A DNA stretch of 64,000 nucleotides, taken from assembly GCF_000426185.1 (NCBI RefSeq), contig NZ_AUEW01000001.1, positions 124,001 through 188,000 of the forward strand. The letters run 5' to 3'. Origin of the DNA: Cellulomonas sp. URHD0024. Lineage in GTDB: Bacteria; Actinomycetota; Actinomycetes; Actinomycetales; Cellulomonadaceae. The position numbers and the translations under genes are program-made. Each line of letters starts with the position of its first letter. The stretch's first letter is position 1. This document shows, piece by piece, positions 1 through 14,072 of this stretch. Under the pieces are notes generated by a model. That model worked only from the letters and a program-made list of their open reading frames with translations. It searched no databases and was not told the origin of the DNA.

Positions 1-114
1 TGGTCCGGTCCGACACGCCGCTACCAGGCGACGCCGGACCCCGCCGCCCCCGCCGGGGCGGCAGACGAGCGGGCGGACTGGGACGCACTCAGCCGCGGCG
101 ACGATCCGTCCTGA
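1..114 (+). CDS. Trp biosynthesis-associated membrane protein, C-terminal end (partial)
   Basis: An open frame enters from the left edge and stops with TGA at 112-114, giving 37 residues that end in WDALSRGDDPS. This acidic tail after a Trp-Asp is typical, from memory, of the small membrane proteins (TIGR02234 type) that sit after trpE in actinobacterial trp operons, and the downstream order of HGxxPAAW protein, DUF2752 protein and trpC fits that place. Nothing of the membrane part is visible here. The function of this family is unknown; the link to tryptophan synthesis rests on gene position. Confidence 0.6.
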   Translation, partial: WSGPTRRYQATPDPAAPAGAADERADWDALSRGDDPS

Positions 115-195
115 CCTGGAGCCGAACGAGCGCCCGATGCAGAGTGCCGGTCCGCTAGGGTGTGCCGCAGAACCGAGCACGAAGGGCACCACACC

Positions 196-501
196 ATGGC
201 AGACCGCACCCTCGCGCACCGCGCGCAGAACGTCACCGTCACCGAGAAGCTGAACCTGCCGCCGACGGCGGCGCCGACGAACCACGGCAAGACGGTCGCT
301 GCCTGGTTCACCACCTACGCGGTCGTCATCGCCTTCACGGTGGCAGGTCTGGGGGTCGCGTTCGCGCTCGAGTGGCTCTTCTGGGTCGGCATCGGTCTCA
401 TCGCCGTCAGCCTGGTGGTCGCGAGGCTTCTCGTCTCGGCCGGCTACGGCCAGGGTGGCGCCAAGACCCGGGCACGCCAGGCGAGCCACGGCGGACACTG
501 A
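196..501 (+). CDS. HGxxPAAW-family small membrane protein
   Basis: A 101-residue protein with the motif NHGKTVAAW near residue 33, matching the HGxxPAAW signature that names this actinobacterial family. Two hydrophobic helices follow directly (about residues 39-60 and 64-83), then a basic and Gly/His-rich tail ending SHGGH. The ATG at 196 is preferred over a GTG at 160 because GAAGGG lies about nine bases in front of it. The family is of unknown function but is commonly encoded between trpE and trpC, as here, so it is probably co-transcribed with the trp genes. A TAGGGT box at about 157-162 could be a -10 element for a local promoter. Confidence 0.85.
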   Translation: MADRTLAHRAQNVTVTEKLNLPPTAAPTNHGKTVAAWFTTYAVVIAFTVAGLGVAFALEWLFWVGIGLIAVSLVVARLLVSAGYGQGGAKTRARQASHGGH

Positions 502-592
502 CCGCTCTCTCTTCAACGCCCGCCCCGCGCGGGTACCACAGCCAGACCGACGACCGGCAAGGGGCCGGACGCGGCCCGACCGAGGAGAACAC

Positions 593-1081
593 ATGTCGAC
601 TCCGAACGACCCCCCGAACCCGTACGGCGGGAACCCGGAGGAGCCCCAGCAGCCCGGCGTCCCGCAGGATCCCTCGGCGCCTCAGTACCCGTCTCCGTAC
701 GGCACCCCGCCGCCCCCGCCGCCGACGGCGCCGCCCGCGCCGCAGTACGGCAGCCCGCAGTACGGAGCAGCCCCGCAGTACGGCGGCGCCCCCTACGCGC
801 CGCAGTACGGCGCGCCCGTGGGAGCGCCGCCGAACAACTACCTCGTGTGGTCGATCCTGACGACGGTCTTCTGCTGCATCGCTCTCGGCATCCCCTCGAT
901 CGTCTTCGCGTCGCAGGTCAACTCGAAGTGGGCGCAGGGCGACGTCGCCGGCGCGCAGGCCTCCTCGGTGAAGGCCCGCCAGTTCGCCATGTGGAGCGCG
1001 ATCGTCGGGGGCATCCTGATCGCCGCCTACGTCGGCCTCGTCGTCATCGGGTCCCTCGCGTCATCGAACTCGGGCTACTGA
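593..1081 (+). CDS. CD225/dispanin-like membrane protein with Pro/Tyr-rich head
   Basis: A 162-residue protein. Residues 1-80 are low complexity, rich in Pro, Gln, Tyr and Gly with repeated PQYG units, and are probably a disordered cytoplasmic tail. From about residue 82 there is a CD225/dispanin-type core: a hydrophobic hairpin starting NNYLVWSIL with a CC pair, the segment GIPSIVFASQVNSKW, a short amphipathic stretch, then a second helix (about 130-155). Bacterial members are common in actinobacteria and have no settled role; the eukaryotic relatives act in membrane fusion and trafficking. The ATG at 593 has GAGGAG nine bases upstream. It lies between an HGxxPAAW gene and a DUF2752 gene. 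Confidence 0.8.
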   Translation: MSTPNDPPNPYGGNPEEPQQPGVPQDPSAPQYPSPYGTPPPPPPTAPPAPQYGSPQYGAAPQYGGAPYAPQYGAPVGAPPNNYLVWSILTTVFCCIALGIPSIVFASQVNSKWAQGDVAGAQASSVKARQFAMWSAIVGGILIAAYVGLVVIGSLASSNSGY

Positions 1082-1086
1082 GGTAG

Positions 1087-1554
1087 ATGACTCCGCTCGA
1101 GCTGGGCGGGGGCGTCGACGACCACACGTCGGCGCCGCCCCCGCCTGCTCGGCAGCGACTGGTGGGGCGCGTCGCAGGGCCGGTCGCCGTCGCGGTAGTC
1201 GCCGGTGTGGGCCTCGCGACGCTCGCGCTCGTCGACCCGAACCGACCGGGTCACTACCCCACCTGCCCGTTCCTCTGGCTGACGGGCCTGTACTGCCCGG
1301 GGTGCGGCTCCCTGCGGGCCCTGCACGACCTCGCGCTGCTCGACGTCTCGGGTGCGTGGGGCATGAACCCGCTCATGATGCTCGCGCTGCCGTTCGTCGT
1401 CGGCAGCTGGATCGCCTGGACCCGGCGCTCGGTCACGGGCCGGCCTCGGCGCACCCTGGCCCGCCCCGGATGGATCTGGGCCCTGCTCGTGCTCGTGCTC
1501 GTCTACTGGGTCGCGCGGAACATCCCCGCGCTGGCACCCTGGCTGGCCCCCTGA
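1087..1554 (+). CDS. DUF2752 membrane protein
   Basis: A 155-residue protein with the DUF2752 signature CPFLWLTGLYCPGCGSLRA (residues 58-76), whose spaced cysteines suggest a metal or redox role, though none is proven. Hydrophobic segments lie at about 30-48, 92-112 and 134-152. It starts five bases after the stop of the dispanin-like gene, so the two are almost certainly co-transcribed. DUF2752 proteins often accompany dispanin/TM2-like proteins in actinobacteria; the function is unknown. Confidence 0.85.
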   Translation: MTPLELGGGVDDHTSAPPPPARQRLVGRVAGPVAVAVVAGVGLATLALVDPNRPGHYPTCPFLWLTGLYCPGCGSLRALHDLALLDVSGAWGMNPLMMLALPFVVGSWIAWTRRSVTGRPRRTLARPGWIWALLVLVLVYWVARNIPALAPWLAP

Positions 1555-1633
1555 ATCACGCGGCCACGCGTGAGGCGTCCACCGGTCGCCTGGTCCGGCA
1601 GGCGCACGAGGCGTCCCAGCACTCGGCTGTGGT

Positions 1634-1696
1634 CCGGGTCACCCGTTCGGCGCCCCTACGATGGAGCCCGGGTCCCAAGCCACTCACACCGGTGTG
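1634..1696 (+). promoter_or_regulatory. Possible promoter and palindrome in front of trpC
   Basis: The 177-base gap before trpC holds a -10-like TACGAT at 1657-1662 with only a poor -35 partner, and a perfect 12-base palindrome CACACCGGTGTG at 1685-1696. The gap is long for an operon that is otherwise tightly overlapped, so trpC may have its own promoter. No Trp-rich leader peptide was found. AAGGGAG before the ATG at 1732 is the ribosome binding site. Confidence 0.3.
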
Positions 1697-1731
1697 CGGG
1701 CTGAGCCGACAAGGGAGAGGGTGAGTCTTCG

Positions 1732-2544
1732 ATGACCGTGCTGGACGACATCATCGCCGGCGTCAGGCAGGACCTTGCCGTCCGCGAGGAAGCCACGCCG
1801 CTCGCGCTGGTCAAGGAGCAGGCGGACCGCCGGGAGTCCGCGCTCGACTGCCTCAACAGGCTGCGCGCCGAGGACGCGGTCCGGGTGATCGCCGAGGTGA
1901 AGCGTTCGAGCCCGAGCAAGGGCGCTCTCGCGACGATCAAGGACCCGGCCGCCCTGGCAGCCGAGTACGAGAAGGGCGGCGCTGCCGTCATCTCCGTGCT
2001 CACCGAGGAGCGCCGGTTCCACGGCTCGCTCGCGGACCTGGACGCGGTGCGCGCGCGGGTCGACATCCCCGTGCTGCGCAAGGACTTCGTCGTCACGCCG
2101 TACCAGGTCTGGGAGGCGCGGGCGCACGGTGCGGACCTCGTCCTGCTGATCGTCGCCGCCCTCGAGCAGACCGTGCTCGAGTCGCTGGTGGAACGGGTGC
2201 ACTCGCTGGGCATGACCGCTCTGGTCGAGGTGCACGACGTCGAGGAGGTCGCTCGCGCCGCCGACGCCGGTGCGCGCGTCATCGGCGTCAACGCCCGCGA
2301 CCTGCGCTCGCTCGAGGTGGACCGCACGACGTTCTCGCGCGTCGCCCCGGCGATCCCTTCGCACATCATCAAGATCGCCGAGTCGGGCGTCCGCGGCCCG
2401 CACGACGTCATGGACTACGCCCGCGCAGGAGCGGACGCGGTCCTCGTCGGCGAGGCCCTCGTGACGGACGACGCCCCCCGGGAGTCGGTCGCGGACCTCG
2501 TGGCTGCCGGATCCCACCCGTCGTTGCGAGCGGTGCGCCAGTGA
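1732..2544 (+). CDS. trpC: Indole-3-glycerol phosphate synthase
   Basis: A 270-residue TIM-barrel enzyme that closes CdRP to indole-3-glycerol phosphate, the step before tryptophan synthase. Visible family motifs are [12 protein letters not shown] (about 54-65), the loop [23 protein letters not shown], the strand GVNARDL and the phosphate-binding end AESGV...[10 protein letters not shown]. Length is normal for the single-domain enzyme; there is no fused TrpF. It overlaps trpB by four bases (GTGA), indicating translational coupling. Confidence 0.97.
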   Translation: MTVLDDIIAGVRQDLAVREEATPLALVKEQADRRESALDCLNRLRAEDAVRVIAEVKRSSPSKGALATIKDPAALAAEYEKGGAAVISVLTEERRFHGSLADLDAVRARVDIPVLRKDFVVTPYQVWEARAHGADLVLLIVAALEQTVLESLVERVHSLGMTALVEVHDVEEVARAADAGARVIGVNARDLRSLEVDRTTFSRVAPAIPSHIIKIAESGVRGPHDVMDYARAGADAVLVGEALVTDDAPRESVADLVAAGSHPSLRAVRQ

Positions 2545-3845
2545 GCGGTCGGCCTGTCTCCGCGAAGATGCTGGAGGCCGTGTCCGACGGCCCGCTGTCC
2601 ACCCACGCGGGCCCGTACTTCGGGGAGTTCGGCGGCCGGTTCGTGCCTGAGGCGCTCATCGCGGCGCTCGACGAGCTCGACACCGAGTACCACAAGGCGC
2701 TGACCGACCCCGCGTTCGGACGCGAGCTGGCCCGGTTGCACCGCACCTACACCGGGCGCCCGAGCCCGCTGACCGAGGTCCCGCGCTTCGCGAAGCACGT
2801 GGCCGGCGGCGTGCGGGTGTTCCTCAAGCGCGAGGACCTGAACCACACCGGCTCGCACAAGATCAACAACGTCCTGGGGCAGGCGCTCCTGGTCAAGCGC
2901 ATGGGCAAGACCCGGGTGATCGCCGAGACCGGCGCGGGTCAGCACGGCGTGGCGACCGCGACCGCCGCCGCGCTGCTGGACCTCGAGTGCGTCGTGTACA
3001 TGGGCGAGGAGGACACGCAGCGGCAGGCGCTCAACGTCGCGCGGATGCGTCTGCTCGGTGCCGAGGTGATCCCGGTGACCATCGGGTCGCGCACGCTGAA
3101 GGACGCGATCAACGAGGCTCTGCGCGACTGGGTGGCCAACGTCGAGACGACGCACTACCTGCTCGGCACGGTCACCGGACCGCACCCGTTCCCCGAGATG
3201 GTCCGCGACTTCCACAAGATCATCGGCGAGGAGGCCAAGGCTCAGCTCCTCGAGGAGATCGGCCGGCTGCCCGACGCCGTGGCAGCGTGCGTCGGCGGCG
3301 GCTCGAACGCGATGGGTATCTTCAACGCGTTCCTCGACGATCCCGAGGTCCGGCTCTTCGGGTTCGAGGCGGGAGGCGAGGGCATCTCGTCCGGTCGCCA
3401 TGCGGCCCGGTTCTCGGGTGGTGAGCCTGGCGTGCTGCACGGTGCGAAGTCCTACCTGCTGCAGGACGACGACGGCCAGACGCTGCCCAGCCACTCGGTG
3501 TCGGCCGGCCTGGACTACCCGAGCGTCGGGCCTGAGCACGCGTGGCTGCACGACATCGGCCGCGCCGACTACCGCCCGGTCACCGACGTCGAGGCCATGG
3601 ACGCGTTCCGCATCCTGTGCCGCACGGAGGGCATCATCCCCGCGATCGAGTCCGCCCACGCCCTCGCGGGTGCGATCGCACTCGGCGACGAGCTGGCGGG
3701 CTGGACCGGCGACGACGGTCACGAGCCGGTGCTGCTGGTGAACCTGTCCGGTCGCGGCGACAAGGACGTGGCCACGGCAGCGGCGTGGTTCGACCTCATC
3801 GACGACGAGCCTGTCGTGCTCGCCGACCAGGGAGAACAGTTGTGA
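2541..3845 (+). CDS. trpB: Tryptophan synthase beta chain
   Basis: A 434-residue PLP enzyme that condenses indole with serine to make tryptophan. The PLP lysine is in HTGSHKINN, the phosphate-binding loop is GGGSNAMG, and the N-terminal [14 protein letters not shown] is typical of TrpB1. The GTG at 2541 overlaps the trpC stop; an ATG at 2568-2570 could also serve, and the residues between them are not conserved in the family. It overlaps trpA by four bases. Cytosolic, in an alpha2-beta2 complex with TrpA. Confidence 0.97.
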   Translation: MSGRPVSAKMLEAVSDGPLSTHAGPYFGEFGGRFVPEALIAALDELDTEYHKALTDPAFGRELARLHRTYTGRPSPLTEVPRFAKHVAGGVRVFLKREDLNHTGSHKINNVLGQALLVKRMGKTRVIAETGAGQHGVATATAAALLDLECVVYMGEEDTQRQALNVARMRLLGAEVIPVTIGSRTLKDAINEALRDWVANVETTHYLLGTVTGPHPFPEMVRDFHKIIGEEAKAQLLEEIGRLPDAVAACVGGGSNAMGIFNAFLDDPEVRLFGFEAGGEGISSGRHAARFSGGEPGVLHGAKSYLLQDDDGQTLPSHSVSAGLDYPSVGPEHAWLHDIGRADYRPVTDVEAMDAFRILCRTEGIIPAIESAHALAGAIALGDELAGWTGDDGHEPVLLVNLSGRGDKDVATAAAWFDLIDDEPVVLADQGEQL

Positions 3846-4651
3846 GCGTGCTGGACGTCCGGTCGCAGGTGGGGGAGTTCCTCGACGGTCTCGGTCGGCC
3901 CGCCCTCATCGGGTACCTGCCGGTCGGTTACCCGAGCGTCGACGACTCGGTGGACGCCGTCCGCACGATGATCGACGCGGGTGCGGACGTGATCGAGCTC
4001 GGCATGCCGTACACCGACCCCGTCATGGATGGCCCGCTGATCCAGACGGCGGTCGACGCGGCGCTCGCCCGGGGGACCAAGGTCCGTGACACGATCCGGG
4101 CGGTCGAGCAGGTCTCGGGTCGTGGGGCGCCGATCCTGATCATGACGTACTGGAACCTCGTCCTGCGCTACGGCGTCGACGCGTTCGCCCGCGACCTGGC
4201 GTCGGCGGGCGGTGCGGGCCTCATCACGCCCGACCTCATCCCCGACGAGGCCGCCGACTGGCTTGCCGCTTCCGACGCGCACGGCCTGGACCGGGTCTTC
4301 CTCGTGGCCCCGAGCAGCACTCCCGAACGGCTCGCCTCGACCAGTGCTGCCTCGCGTGGCTTCGTGTACGCGGCATCGACCATGGGCGTGACGGGCGAGC
4401 GAGCGACGCTCGGCAACCGCGCCGAGCAGCTCGTCGCGGACACTCGCGCCGCCGGAGCCGAGAGGGTCTGCGTCGGCGTCGGCGTCGCCCGCCCGGAGCA
4501 GGCCGCGGAGGTGGCCGGGTACGCCGACGGGGTGATCGTCGGGACGGCCCTCGTCCGCACGTTGGTCGACGCTCCCGACGCCGCGACGGGTCGTGCGGAC
4601 CTCGCACGGCTCACGTCGGCCCTCGCAGAGGGTGTGAGGTCGGCGAGGTGA
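3842..4651 (+). CDS. trpA: Tryptophan synthase alpha chain
   Basis: A 269-residue TIM-barrel protein that cleaves indole-3-glycerol phosphate and passes indole to TrpB. Motifs seen: [11 protein letters not shown] at the N-terminus, [14 protein letters not shown] carrying the catalytic Glu and Asp region (usual form is ELGIPFSDPLADGP, so SD is replaced by TD and ADGP by MDGP), and [14 protein letters not shown]. The GTG at 3842 overlaps the trpB stop (GTGA); the open frame extends further upstream but that part is antisense-like shadow of trpB. It overlaps lgt by four bases. Confidence 0.96.
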   Translation: MSVLDVRSQVGEFLDGLGRPALIGYLPVGYPSVDDSVDAVRTMIDAGADVIELGMPYTDPVMDGPLIQTAVDAALARGTKVRDTIRAVEQVSGRGAPILIMTYWNLVLRYGVDAFARDLASAGGAGLITPDLIPDEAADWLAASDAHGLDRVFLVAPSSTPERLASTSAASRGFVYAASTMGVTGERATLGNRAEQLVADTRAAGAERVCVGVGVARPEQAAEVAGYADGVIVGTALVRTLVDAPDAATGRADLARLTSALAEGVRSAR

Positions 4652-5544
4652 TCGCCGTCATCCCGAGCCCGCCGCAGGGCGTCTGGCACCTCGGTCCCTT
4701 CCCGATCCGCGCCTACGCGTTCGCGATCCTGCTGGGCATCGTGGCCGCGCTCTGGATGACCCGGAGACGCTGGGTCGAGCGTGGCGGCGACGCCGACACG
4801 GTCCTGGAGATCTCGTTCTGGGCCGTCCCGTTCGGGATCGTCGGTGGCCGGATCTACCACGTGATCACCTCACCGGAGGCGTACTTCGGCCCGGGTGGGG
4901 ACCCGGTGGCGGCGCTGTACATCTGGCGGGGCGGGCTCGGGATCTGGGGAGCGGTCGCGTTCGGTGCCGTCGGCGCCTGGATCGGGTGCCGACGTCAGGG
5001 CGTCCGGCTCGCGCCCTTCGCGGACGCCTTGGCACCGGGTCTGCTGGTGGCGCAGGGAATCGGCCGGCTCGGCAACTGGTTCAACCAGGAGCTGTACGGC
5101 CGGGCGACGAGCGTGCCGTGGGGGCTGCGGATCGACCCGAACCCGGAGACGGGAGAGGCCGGCGGCATCTACCACCCGACGTTCCTCTACGAGATGCTCT
5201 GGAACTTCGCCGGTGCCGCGTTGCTGATCTGGATCGACCGCCGGTACAAGCTCGGCTACGGCCGGGTGTTCTGGCTGTACGTCGTGATCTACACGACCGG
5301 TCGCCTCTGGATCGAGCTCTTGCGCATCGACCCGGCCACCCACATCCTCGGACTGCGCCTCAACGTCTGGACGTCGATCATCGTCGGCGTCGGTGCGCTG
5401 GTAGCGTTCGTGGTGGTCGGGCGCCGGCACCCAGGACGTGACACGACCCTCCTGCTGGCATCCCCGACCGCGCAGGACGACGAGAAGACAGCGACCGACC
5501 CACCCGCTGACCCGCGGGAAGCCGGAAGCGCTTCTCAGCTCTGA
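4648..5544 (+). CDS. lgt: Prolipoprotein diacylglyceryl transferase
   Basis: A 298-residue polytopic membrane enzyme that moves diacylglycerol from phosphatidylglycerol to the lipobox cysteine of prolipoproteins. The family signature [14 protein letters not shown] (about 139-152) is intact, as are the N-terminal [13 protein letters not shown] and GGRIYHV. About seven hydrophobic helices are visible; the last ~35 residues are a polar tail. The GTG start overlaps trpA by four bases, so lgt is the last gene of the trp operon here, an arrangement frequent in actinobacteria. Two lipoproteins encoded in this window (24833-25963 and 31381-32007) would be its substrates. Confidence 0.96.
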   Translation: MIAVIPSPPQGVWHLGPFPIRAYAFAILLGIVAALWMTRRRWVERGGDADTVLEISFWAVPFGIVGGRIYHVITSPEAYFGPGGDPVAALYIWRGGLGIWGAVAFGAVGAWIGCRRQGVRLAPFADALAPGLLVAQGIGRLGNWFNQELYGRATSVPWGLRIDPNPETGEAGGIYHPTFLYEMLWNFAGAALLIWIDRRYKLGYGRVFWLYVVIYTTGRLWIELLRIDPATHILGLRLNVWTSIIVGVGALVAFVVVGRRHPGRDTTLLLASPTAQDDEKTATDPPADPREAGSASQL

Positions 5545-5662
5545 CGATGCGTGTGGTCAGCCGACCGCGCTGTATCGTTCGCCACGCCTGGGCCGACGAC
5601 GTCCCGCGTTCCCCCTTGTTCGTGCTATTTCCCCGACCCCGGGGACCGTGAGGACGGTGCTG

Positions 5663-10220
<4,558 letters not shown>

Positions 10221-10228
<8 letters not shown>

Positions 10229-11687
10229 TCCTCGTGGCTTCCTCCGCGTCCGCGACCGTGAGCTCCCGCCGAACCGGCCCGTGGAGATCCGCCTGCGCGA
10301 CTGGTCGGACGTGCACGAGCACCTGCAGGAGGGCCAGCCCTACCTCAAGGAGCAGGCCGGACGCTGCATGGACTGCGGGATCCCGTTCTGCCACAACGGC
10401 TGTCCGCTCGGGAACCTGATCCCCGAGTGGAACGACCTGGTGTGGCGCGGGCAGTGGTCGGACGCGATCGACCGGCTGCACGCGACGAACAACTTCCCGG
10501 AGTTCACCGGCCGGATCTGCCCGGCGCCGTGCGAGTCGAGCTGTGTGCTCGGTATCAACCAGCCCGCCGTGACCATCAAGAACATCGAGGTCTCGATCAT
10601 CGACGAGGCCTTCGCGCGGGGACTGGTCAGCCCGCAGGTGCCGCAGCGGCTCACCGGCCACACGGTCGCCGTCGTCGGCTCCGGCCCGGCCGGCCTGGCC
10701 GCCGCGCAGCAGCTCACGCGGGCCGGCCACACGGTCGCGGTCTACGAGCGGGACGACGCGATCGGCGGACTGCTGCGGTACGGCGTCCCCGACTTCAAGC
10801 TGGAGAAGGTCCACATCGACCGCCGGCTCGCGCAGATGGAGGCCGAGGGCACGCGGTTCCGGCCGGGCGTCGAGGTCGGTCGGGACGTGACGTGGCCGCA
10901 GCTGCAGGCGCGGTACGACGCGATCGTCATCGCGACGGGCGCTACCGTCCCTCGTGAGCTGACGGTGCCCGGCAAGGAGCTCAGCGGAGTGCACGTCGCC
11001 ATGGAGTACCTCCACCAGGCGAACGCGGTCGCGGCGGGCAAGCCCGTCCCCGACCAGATCTCCGCGGCCGGCAAGCACGTGATCATCATCGGCGGCGGCG
11101 ACACGGGTTCGGACTGCCTCGGTACAGCGCTGCGGCAGGGCGCCGCCTCGGTGACCACGCTGGCGATCGGCAAGCGCCCGCCGCAGGAGCGCCCCGAGCA
11201 CCAGCCGTGGCCGACGGACCCGATCCTGTTCGAGGTCTCCTCCTCCCACGCCGAAGGCGGTGACCGCGAGTACCTCGCCTCGACCGTCGAGTTCCTCGGT
11301 GACGACAGCGGCGCGGTGAACCGGCTCAGGCTCGCCACGACGGAGTATCTCTCCGACGGCAGGCGCGTCCCGAAGGCCGGCACCGAGCGGGAGGTCCCGG
11401 CCGACCTGGTGCTCGTCGCGATGGGCTTCTCCGGACCGGAGAGCACACCCCTGAGCGAGCAGATCGGTATCGAGCTGACCTCGCGTGGGCTCGTCACCCG
11501 GACCGACGACTTCGCCACGTCCGTGCCGGGCGTGTTCGTCGCCGGTGACGCAGGTCGCGGCCAGTCGCTCATCGTCTGGGCGATCGCCGAGGGCCGTGCC
11601 GCTGCCGCGGCGGTCGACACCTATCTCTCGGGCAGCACCGAGCTGCCCGCGCCCGTGACCGCGTCCACCGTGGCGCTGCGGCCCTAG
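10221..11687 (+). CDS. gltD: Glutamate synthase small subunit
   Basis: A 488-residue NADPH-dependent flavoprotein that feeds electrons to GltB. The N-terminal 4Fe-4S ligands are in [17 protein letters not shown] (about 49-65) and CPAPCESSC (about 103-111). The FAD site is [17 protein letters not shown] and the NADPH site [16 protein letters not shown]; the C-terminal [12 protein letters not shown] closes the FAD domain. The GTG at 10221 lies inside the end of gltB, giving an eight-base overlap and stoichiometric translation. Confidence 0.97.
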
Positions 11688-11773
11688 ACCACCCGATCGA
11701 CCGTCGTCGCCAACCGGCCGGCCCTGGGGGTCTGTCGGGACGTTCGGCCCGACAACAGAAAACCAGGAAGGCA

Positions 11774-11786
11774 TAGGCTCGTCCCC
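11774..11786 (+). promoter_or_regulatory. Leaderless promoter of pyk
   Basis: A TAGGCT hexamer at 11774-11779 lies seven bases in front of the pyk ATG, so transcription should begin at or next to the start codon and no Shine-Dalgarno sequence is needed; indeed none is present at the right distance. CGACAA/GACAAC about 17 bases upstream is a weak -35. This is the usual geometry of leaderless actinobacterial genes. Confidence 0.6.
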
Positions 11787-13223
11787 ATGCGTAGAGCAAA
11801 AATCGTCTGCACCATCGGTCCCGCCACGGAGTCTGCTGAGCAGATCCAGGCCCTCGTCGACGCCGGGATGGACGTGGCGCGGCTCAACCGCAGCCACGGC
11901 GACACCGAGGTCCACCAGCGGGTCTACGACAACGTGCGCGCTGCCGCGCAGGCGTCGGGCCGCTCGGTCGCGGTCCTCGTCGACCTGCAGGGCCCGAAGA
12001 TCCGTCTCGGCCGCTTCATCGAGGGCAAGCACAGCCTCGCCGTGGGTGACGTGTTCACCATCACGACCGACGACGTCGAGGGCACCAAGGACCGCGTCTC
12101 GACGACGCACAAGGGCCTGACCGGTGACGCCCGCGTCGGCGACCCGATCCTCATCGACGACGGCAAGGTGCTCGTGCGCGTCACGGCCGTCGAGGGCTCG
12201 GACGTCGTGACCCGTGTCGAGGTCCCCGGTCCGGTGTCGAACAACAAGGGCCTCAACCTGCCCGGCGTCGCCGTCTCCGTGCCCGCGATGAGCGACAAGG
12301 ACGAGGACGACCTGCGCTGGGCCCTGCGTGTCGGGGCGGACATCATCGCCCTGTCGTTCGTGCGGTCCGCCGAGGACTATGCCGACGTGCGCCGGATCAT
12401 GGAGGAGGAGAACCGCGTCGTCCCGGTCATCGCCAAGATCGAGAAGCCGCAGGCGGTCGAGAACCTGCCCGAGATCATCGCGGCGTTCGACGGCATCATG
12501 GTCGCCCGCGGCGACCTCGGCGTCGAGCTGCCGCTCGAGCAGGTTCCGCTCGTGCAGAAGCGCGCGGTCGAGCTGGCCCGCCGCGCCGCGAAGCCCGTCA
12601 TCGTCGCCACGCAGGTGCTCGAGTCCATGACCAACAACCCGCGTCCGACGCGGGCCGAGACCTCGGACTGCGCCAACGCCGTGCTCGACGGAGCCGACGC
12701 GGTCATGCTCTCGGGCGAGACGTCCGTGGGCGACTACCCGATCGAGACCGTGCGCACGATGGCGCGGATCATCGAGGCGACCGAGGAGCTGGGCCGCGAG
12801 CGGATCGCCCCCCTCGGCTCCACGCCGCACACGCGCGGTGGCGCGATCACCCGGGCCGCCGCCGAGATCGGCGAGACGCTCGACGTGAAGTACCTCGTGA
12901 CCTTCACCCAGTCGGGTGACTCGGCGCGTCGCATGTCACGCCTTCGCTCGGCGATCCCGCTGCTCGCCTTCACGCCGATCGAGGGTGTCCGCAACACCCT
13001 CTCGCTGAGCTGGGGCGTGCAGACGTACCGGTCGCCGGCGGTCGAGAGCACGGACGAGATGGTGAACCAGGTGGACTCGACCCTGCGCGCGAACGGTCTC
13101 GCGGAGGTCGGCGACTACGTCGTCGTCGTCGCGGGTGCGCCGGTGGGCGTCGTGGGGTCCACCAACTCGATCGTGGTGCACAAGATCGGTGACGACGAGC
13201 GGGCGAACGGCCGCGTCGCCTGA
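11787..13223 (+). CDS. pyk: Pyruvate kinase
   Basis: A 478-residue glycolytic enzyme making pyruvate and ATP from phosphoenolpyruvate. It begins RRAKIVCTIGPAT, the conserved N-terminus, which fixes the start. The active-site segment VIAKIEKPQAVENL (catalytic Lys), the metal-binding MVARGDLGVELP, and TQVLESM are all present; residues 340-478 form the C-terminal allosteric domain. Transcribed alone, from a leaderless promoter to a strong terminator. Confidence 0.97.
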   Translation: MRRAKIVCTIGPATESAEQIQALVDAGMDVARLNRSHGDTEVHQRVYDNVRAAAQASGRSVAVLVDLQGPKIRLGRFIEGKHSLAVGDVFTITTDDVEGTKDRVSTTHKGLTGDARVGDPILIDDGKVLVRVTAVEGSDVVTRVEVPGPVSNNKGLNLPGVAVSVPAMSDKDEDDLRWALRVGADIIALSFVRSAEDYADVRRIMEEENRVVPVIAKIEKPQAVENLPEIIAAFDGIMVARGDLGVELPLEQVPLVQKRAVELARRAAKPVIVATQVLESMTNNPRPTRAETSDCANAVLDGADAVMLSGETSVGDYPIETVRTMARIIEATEELGRERIAPLGSTPHTRGGAITRAAAEIGETLDVKYLVTFTQSGDSARRMSRLRSAIPLLAFTPIEGVRNTLSLSWGVQTYRSPAVESTDEMVNQVDSTLRANGLAEVGDYVVVVAGAPVGVVGSTNSIVVHKIGDDERANGRVA

Positions 13224-13236
13224 CGATCAGGATGTG

Positions 13237-13269
13237 CGAGAGGCCCGGAGGACACCTCCGGGCCTCTCG
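13237..13269. terminator. Perfect 15-bp hairpin after pyk
   Basis: CGAGAGGCCCGGAGG at 13237-13251 is repeated as its exact reverse complement at 13255-13269 with a three-base ACA loop. It starts 14 bases after the pyk stop and lies in front of the end of the convergent gene at 13310, so it can serve both strands. There is no strong U-tract, as is usual in high-GC actinobacteria. Confidence 0.9.
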
Positions 13270-13309
13270 TCGTCGTGCGCGGCTCGACGCCACGGAACGG
13301 CCGGAGGTC

Positions 13310-13996
13310 TTAGAGCCGCACCGGGAAGGTGGCCAGGACGACGACGGTCGCGATCAGCAGGACGCCCGCACACCCGACCATCGCCCCTCGTGGTCCGGGT
13401 GAGCTGAGCTTGAGCCCGATGCCGCAGAAGAACAGGATCGACGCGCACAGCACCGTGGCGAGCACGTAGTTGCCCGAACGAGCCGTCGCCTGGCGAGCCT
13501 GCGCGGCGGAGGCGTCGGCGGCCTTCTCCAGCGCGTGCGACTTCTCGGCGGCCTTCAGCGTGTACTCCGGCATCACGAACGGGCTCGAGGGGGCCGCGGG
13601 GTTGGTGCCCGGGTCGTCGGCGAGCCAGGCCTGCAACGCCGGCTCGAACTCGGGTCGGAACCGCTTGTACAGGAACGTCGAGTACGTGCCTGGGTCCGGG
13701 ACGTACGAGGTGGGCAGCCGTCCGTCGTTCTCCTGCGACATGGACTGGAGCCAGTCGGTGAACAGGAGGACGTCGATGGTCTGCTGCTGGCCGGCCTGGG
13801 CCGAGGCCTTGGTGGACTCGGTGCGGTGCGCGGCGGCCGCGCTGTAGGACCGGGTCTGCACGGCGTTCCACTTGTTGGCCTGGAACGCCGACCACGCCGT
13901 CATGACGGTGGCGACGGCCAGCATGATCGTCGCGACGAGCTCGAGGTGCCTGTGCCACAAGGGCGGCGTAGCCGCAGGGGCAGTCTGGTCGTCCAC
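13310..13996 (-). CDS. Membrane protein of unknown function, DUF4337-like topology
   Basis: A 228-residue protein with one helix near the N-terminus (about residues 18-38), a ~140-residue soluble middle that is Ala/Gln-rich and helical around WSAFQANKWNAVQTRS and the region 130-155 (probable coiled coil), then two helices near the C-terminus (about 165-185 and 195-218). One early helix, a coiled-coil loop and paired late helices resemble DUF4337-type proteins, but no diagnostic motif was seen. The GTG at 13996 is chosen because AAGGAG sits seven bases upstream; the frame could open 30 bases earlier. It is separated from the upstream SHOCT gene by a strong terminator, so it must have its own promoter. 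Confidence 0.65.
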   Translation of the reverse strand: MDDQTAPAATPPLWHRHLELVATIMLAVATVMTAWSAFQANKWNAVQTRSYSAAAAHRTESTKASAQAGQQQTIDVLLFTDWLQSMSQENDGRLPTSYVPDPGTYSTFLYKRFRPEFEPALQAWLADDPGTNPAAPSSPFVMPEYTLKAAEKSHALEKAADASAAQARQATARSGNYVLATVLCASILFFCGIGLKLSSPGPRGAMVGCAGVLLIATVVVLATFPVRL

Positions 13997-14028
13997 AACC
14001 GAGCTCCTTCGTCGTACGTCAGGCACAC

Positions 14029-14061
14029 GCGCGCCCGGGGACGTGGCGTCCCCGGGCGCGC
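14029..14061 (-). terminator. Perfect 14-bp hairpin after the SHOCT gene
   Basis: GCGCGCCCGGGGAC at 14029-14042 and its exact reverse complement at 14048-14061 flank a five-base loop. It begins 11 bases past the stop of the SHOCT gene on the minus strand and should end the DUF6325-SHOCT transcript before the next minus-strand gene. Confidence 0.85.
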
Positions 14062-14072
14062 CTGCAGCGTCC

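Noticed and set aside
1555..1731. Search for a Trp leader peptide or T-box before trpC
   Set aside because: No frame with tandem Trp codons and no T-box motif seen; the true leader would lie before trpE, outside the window.
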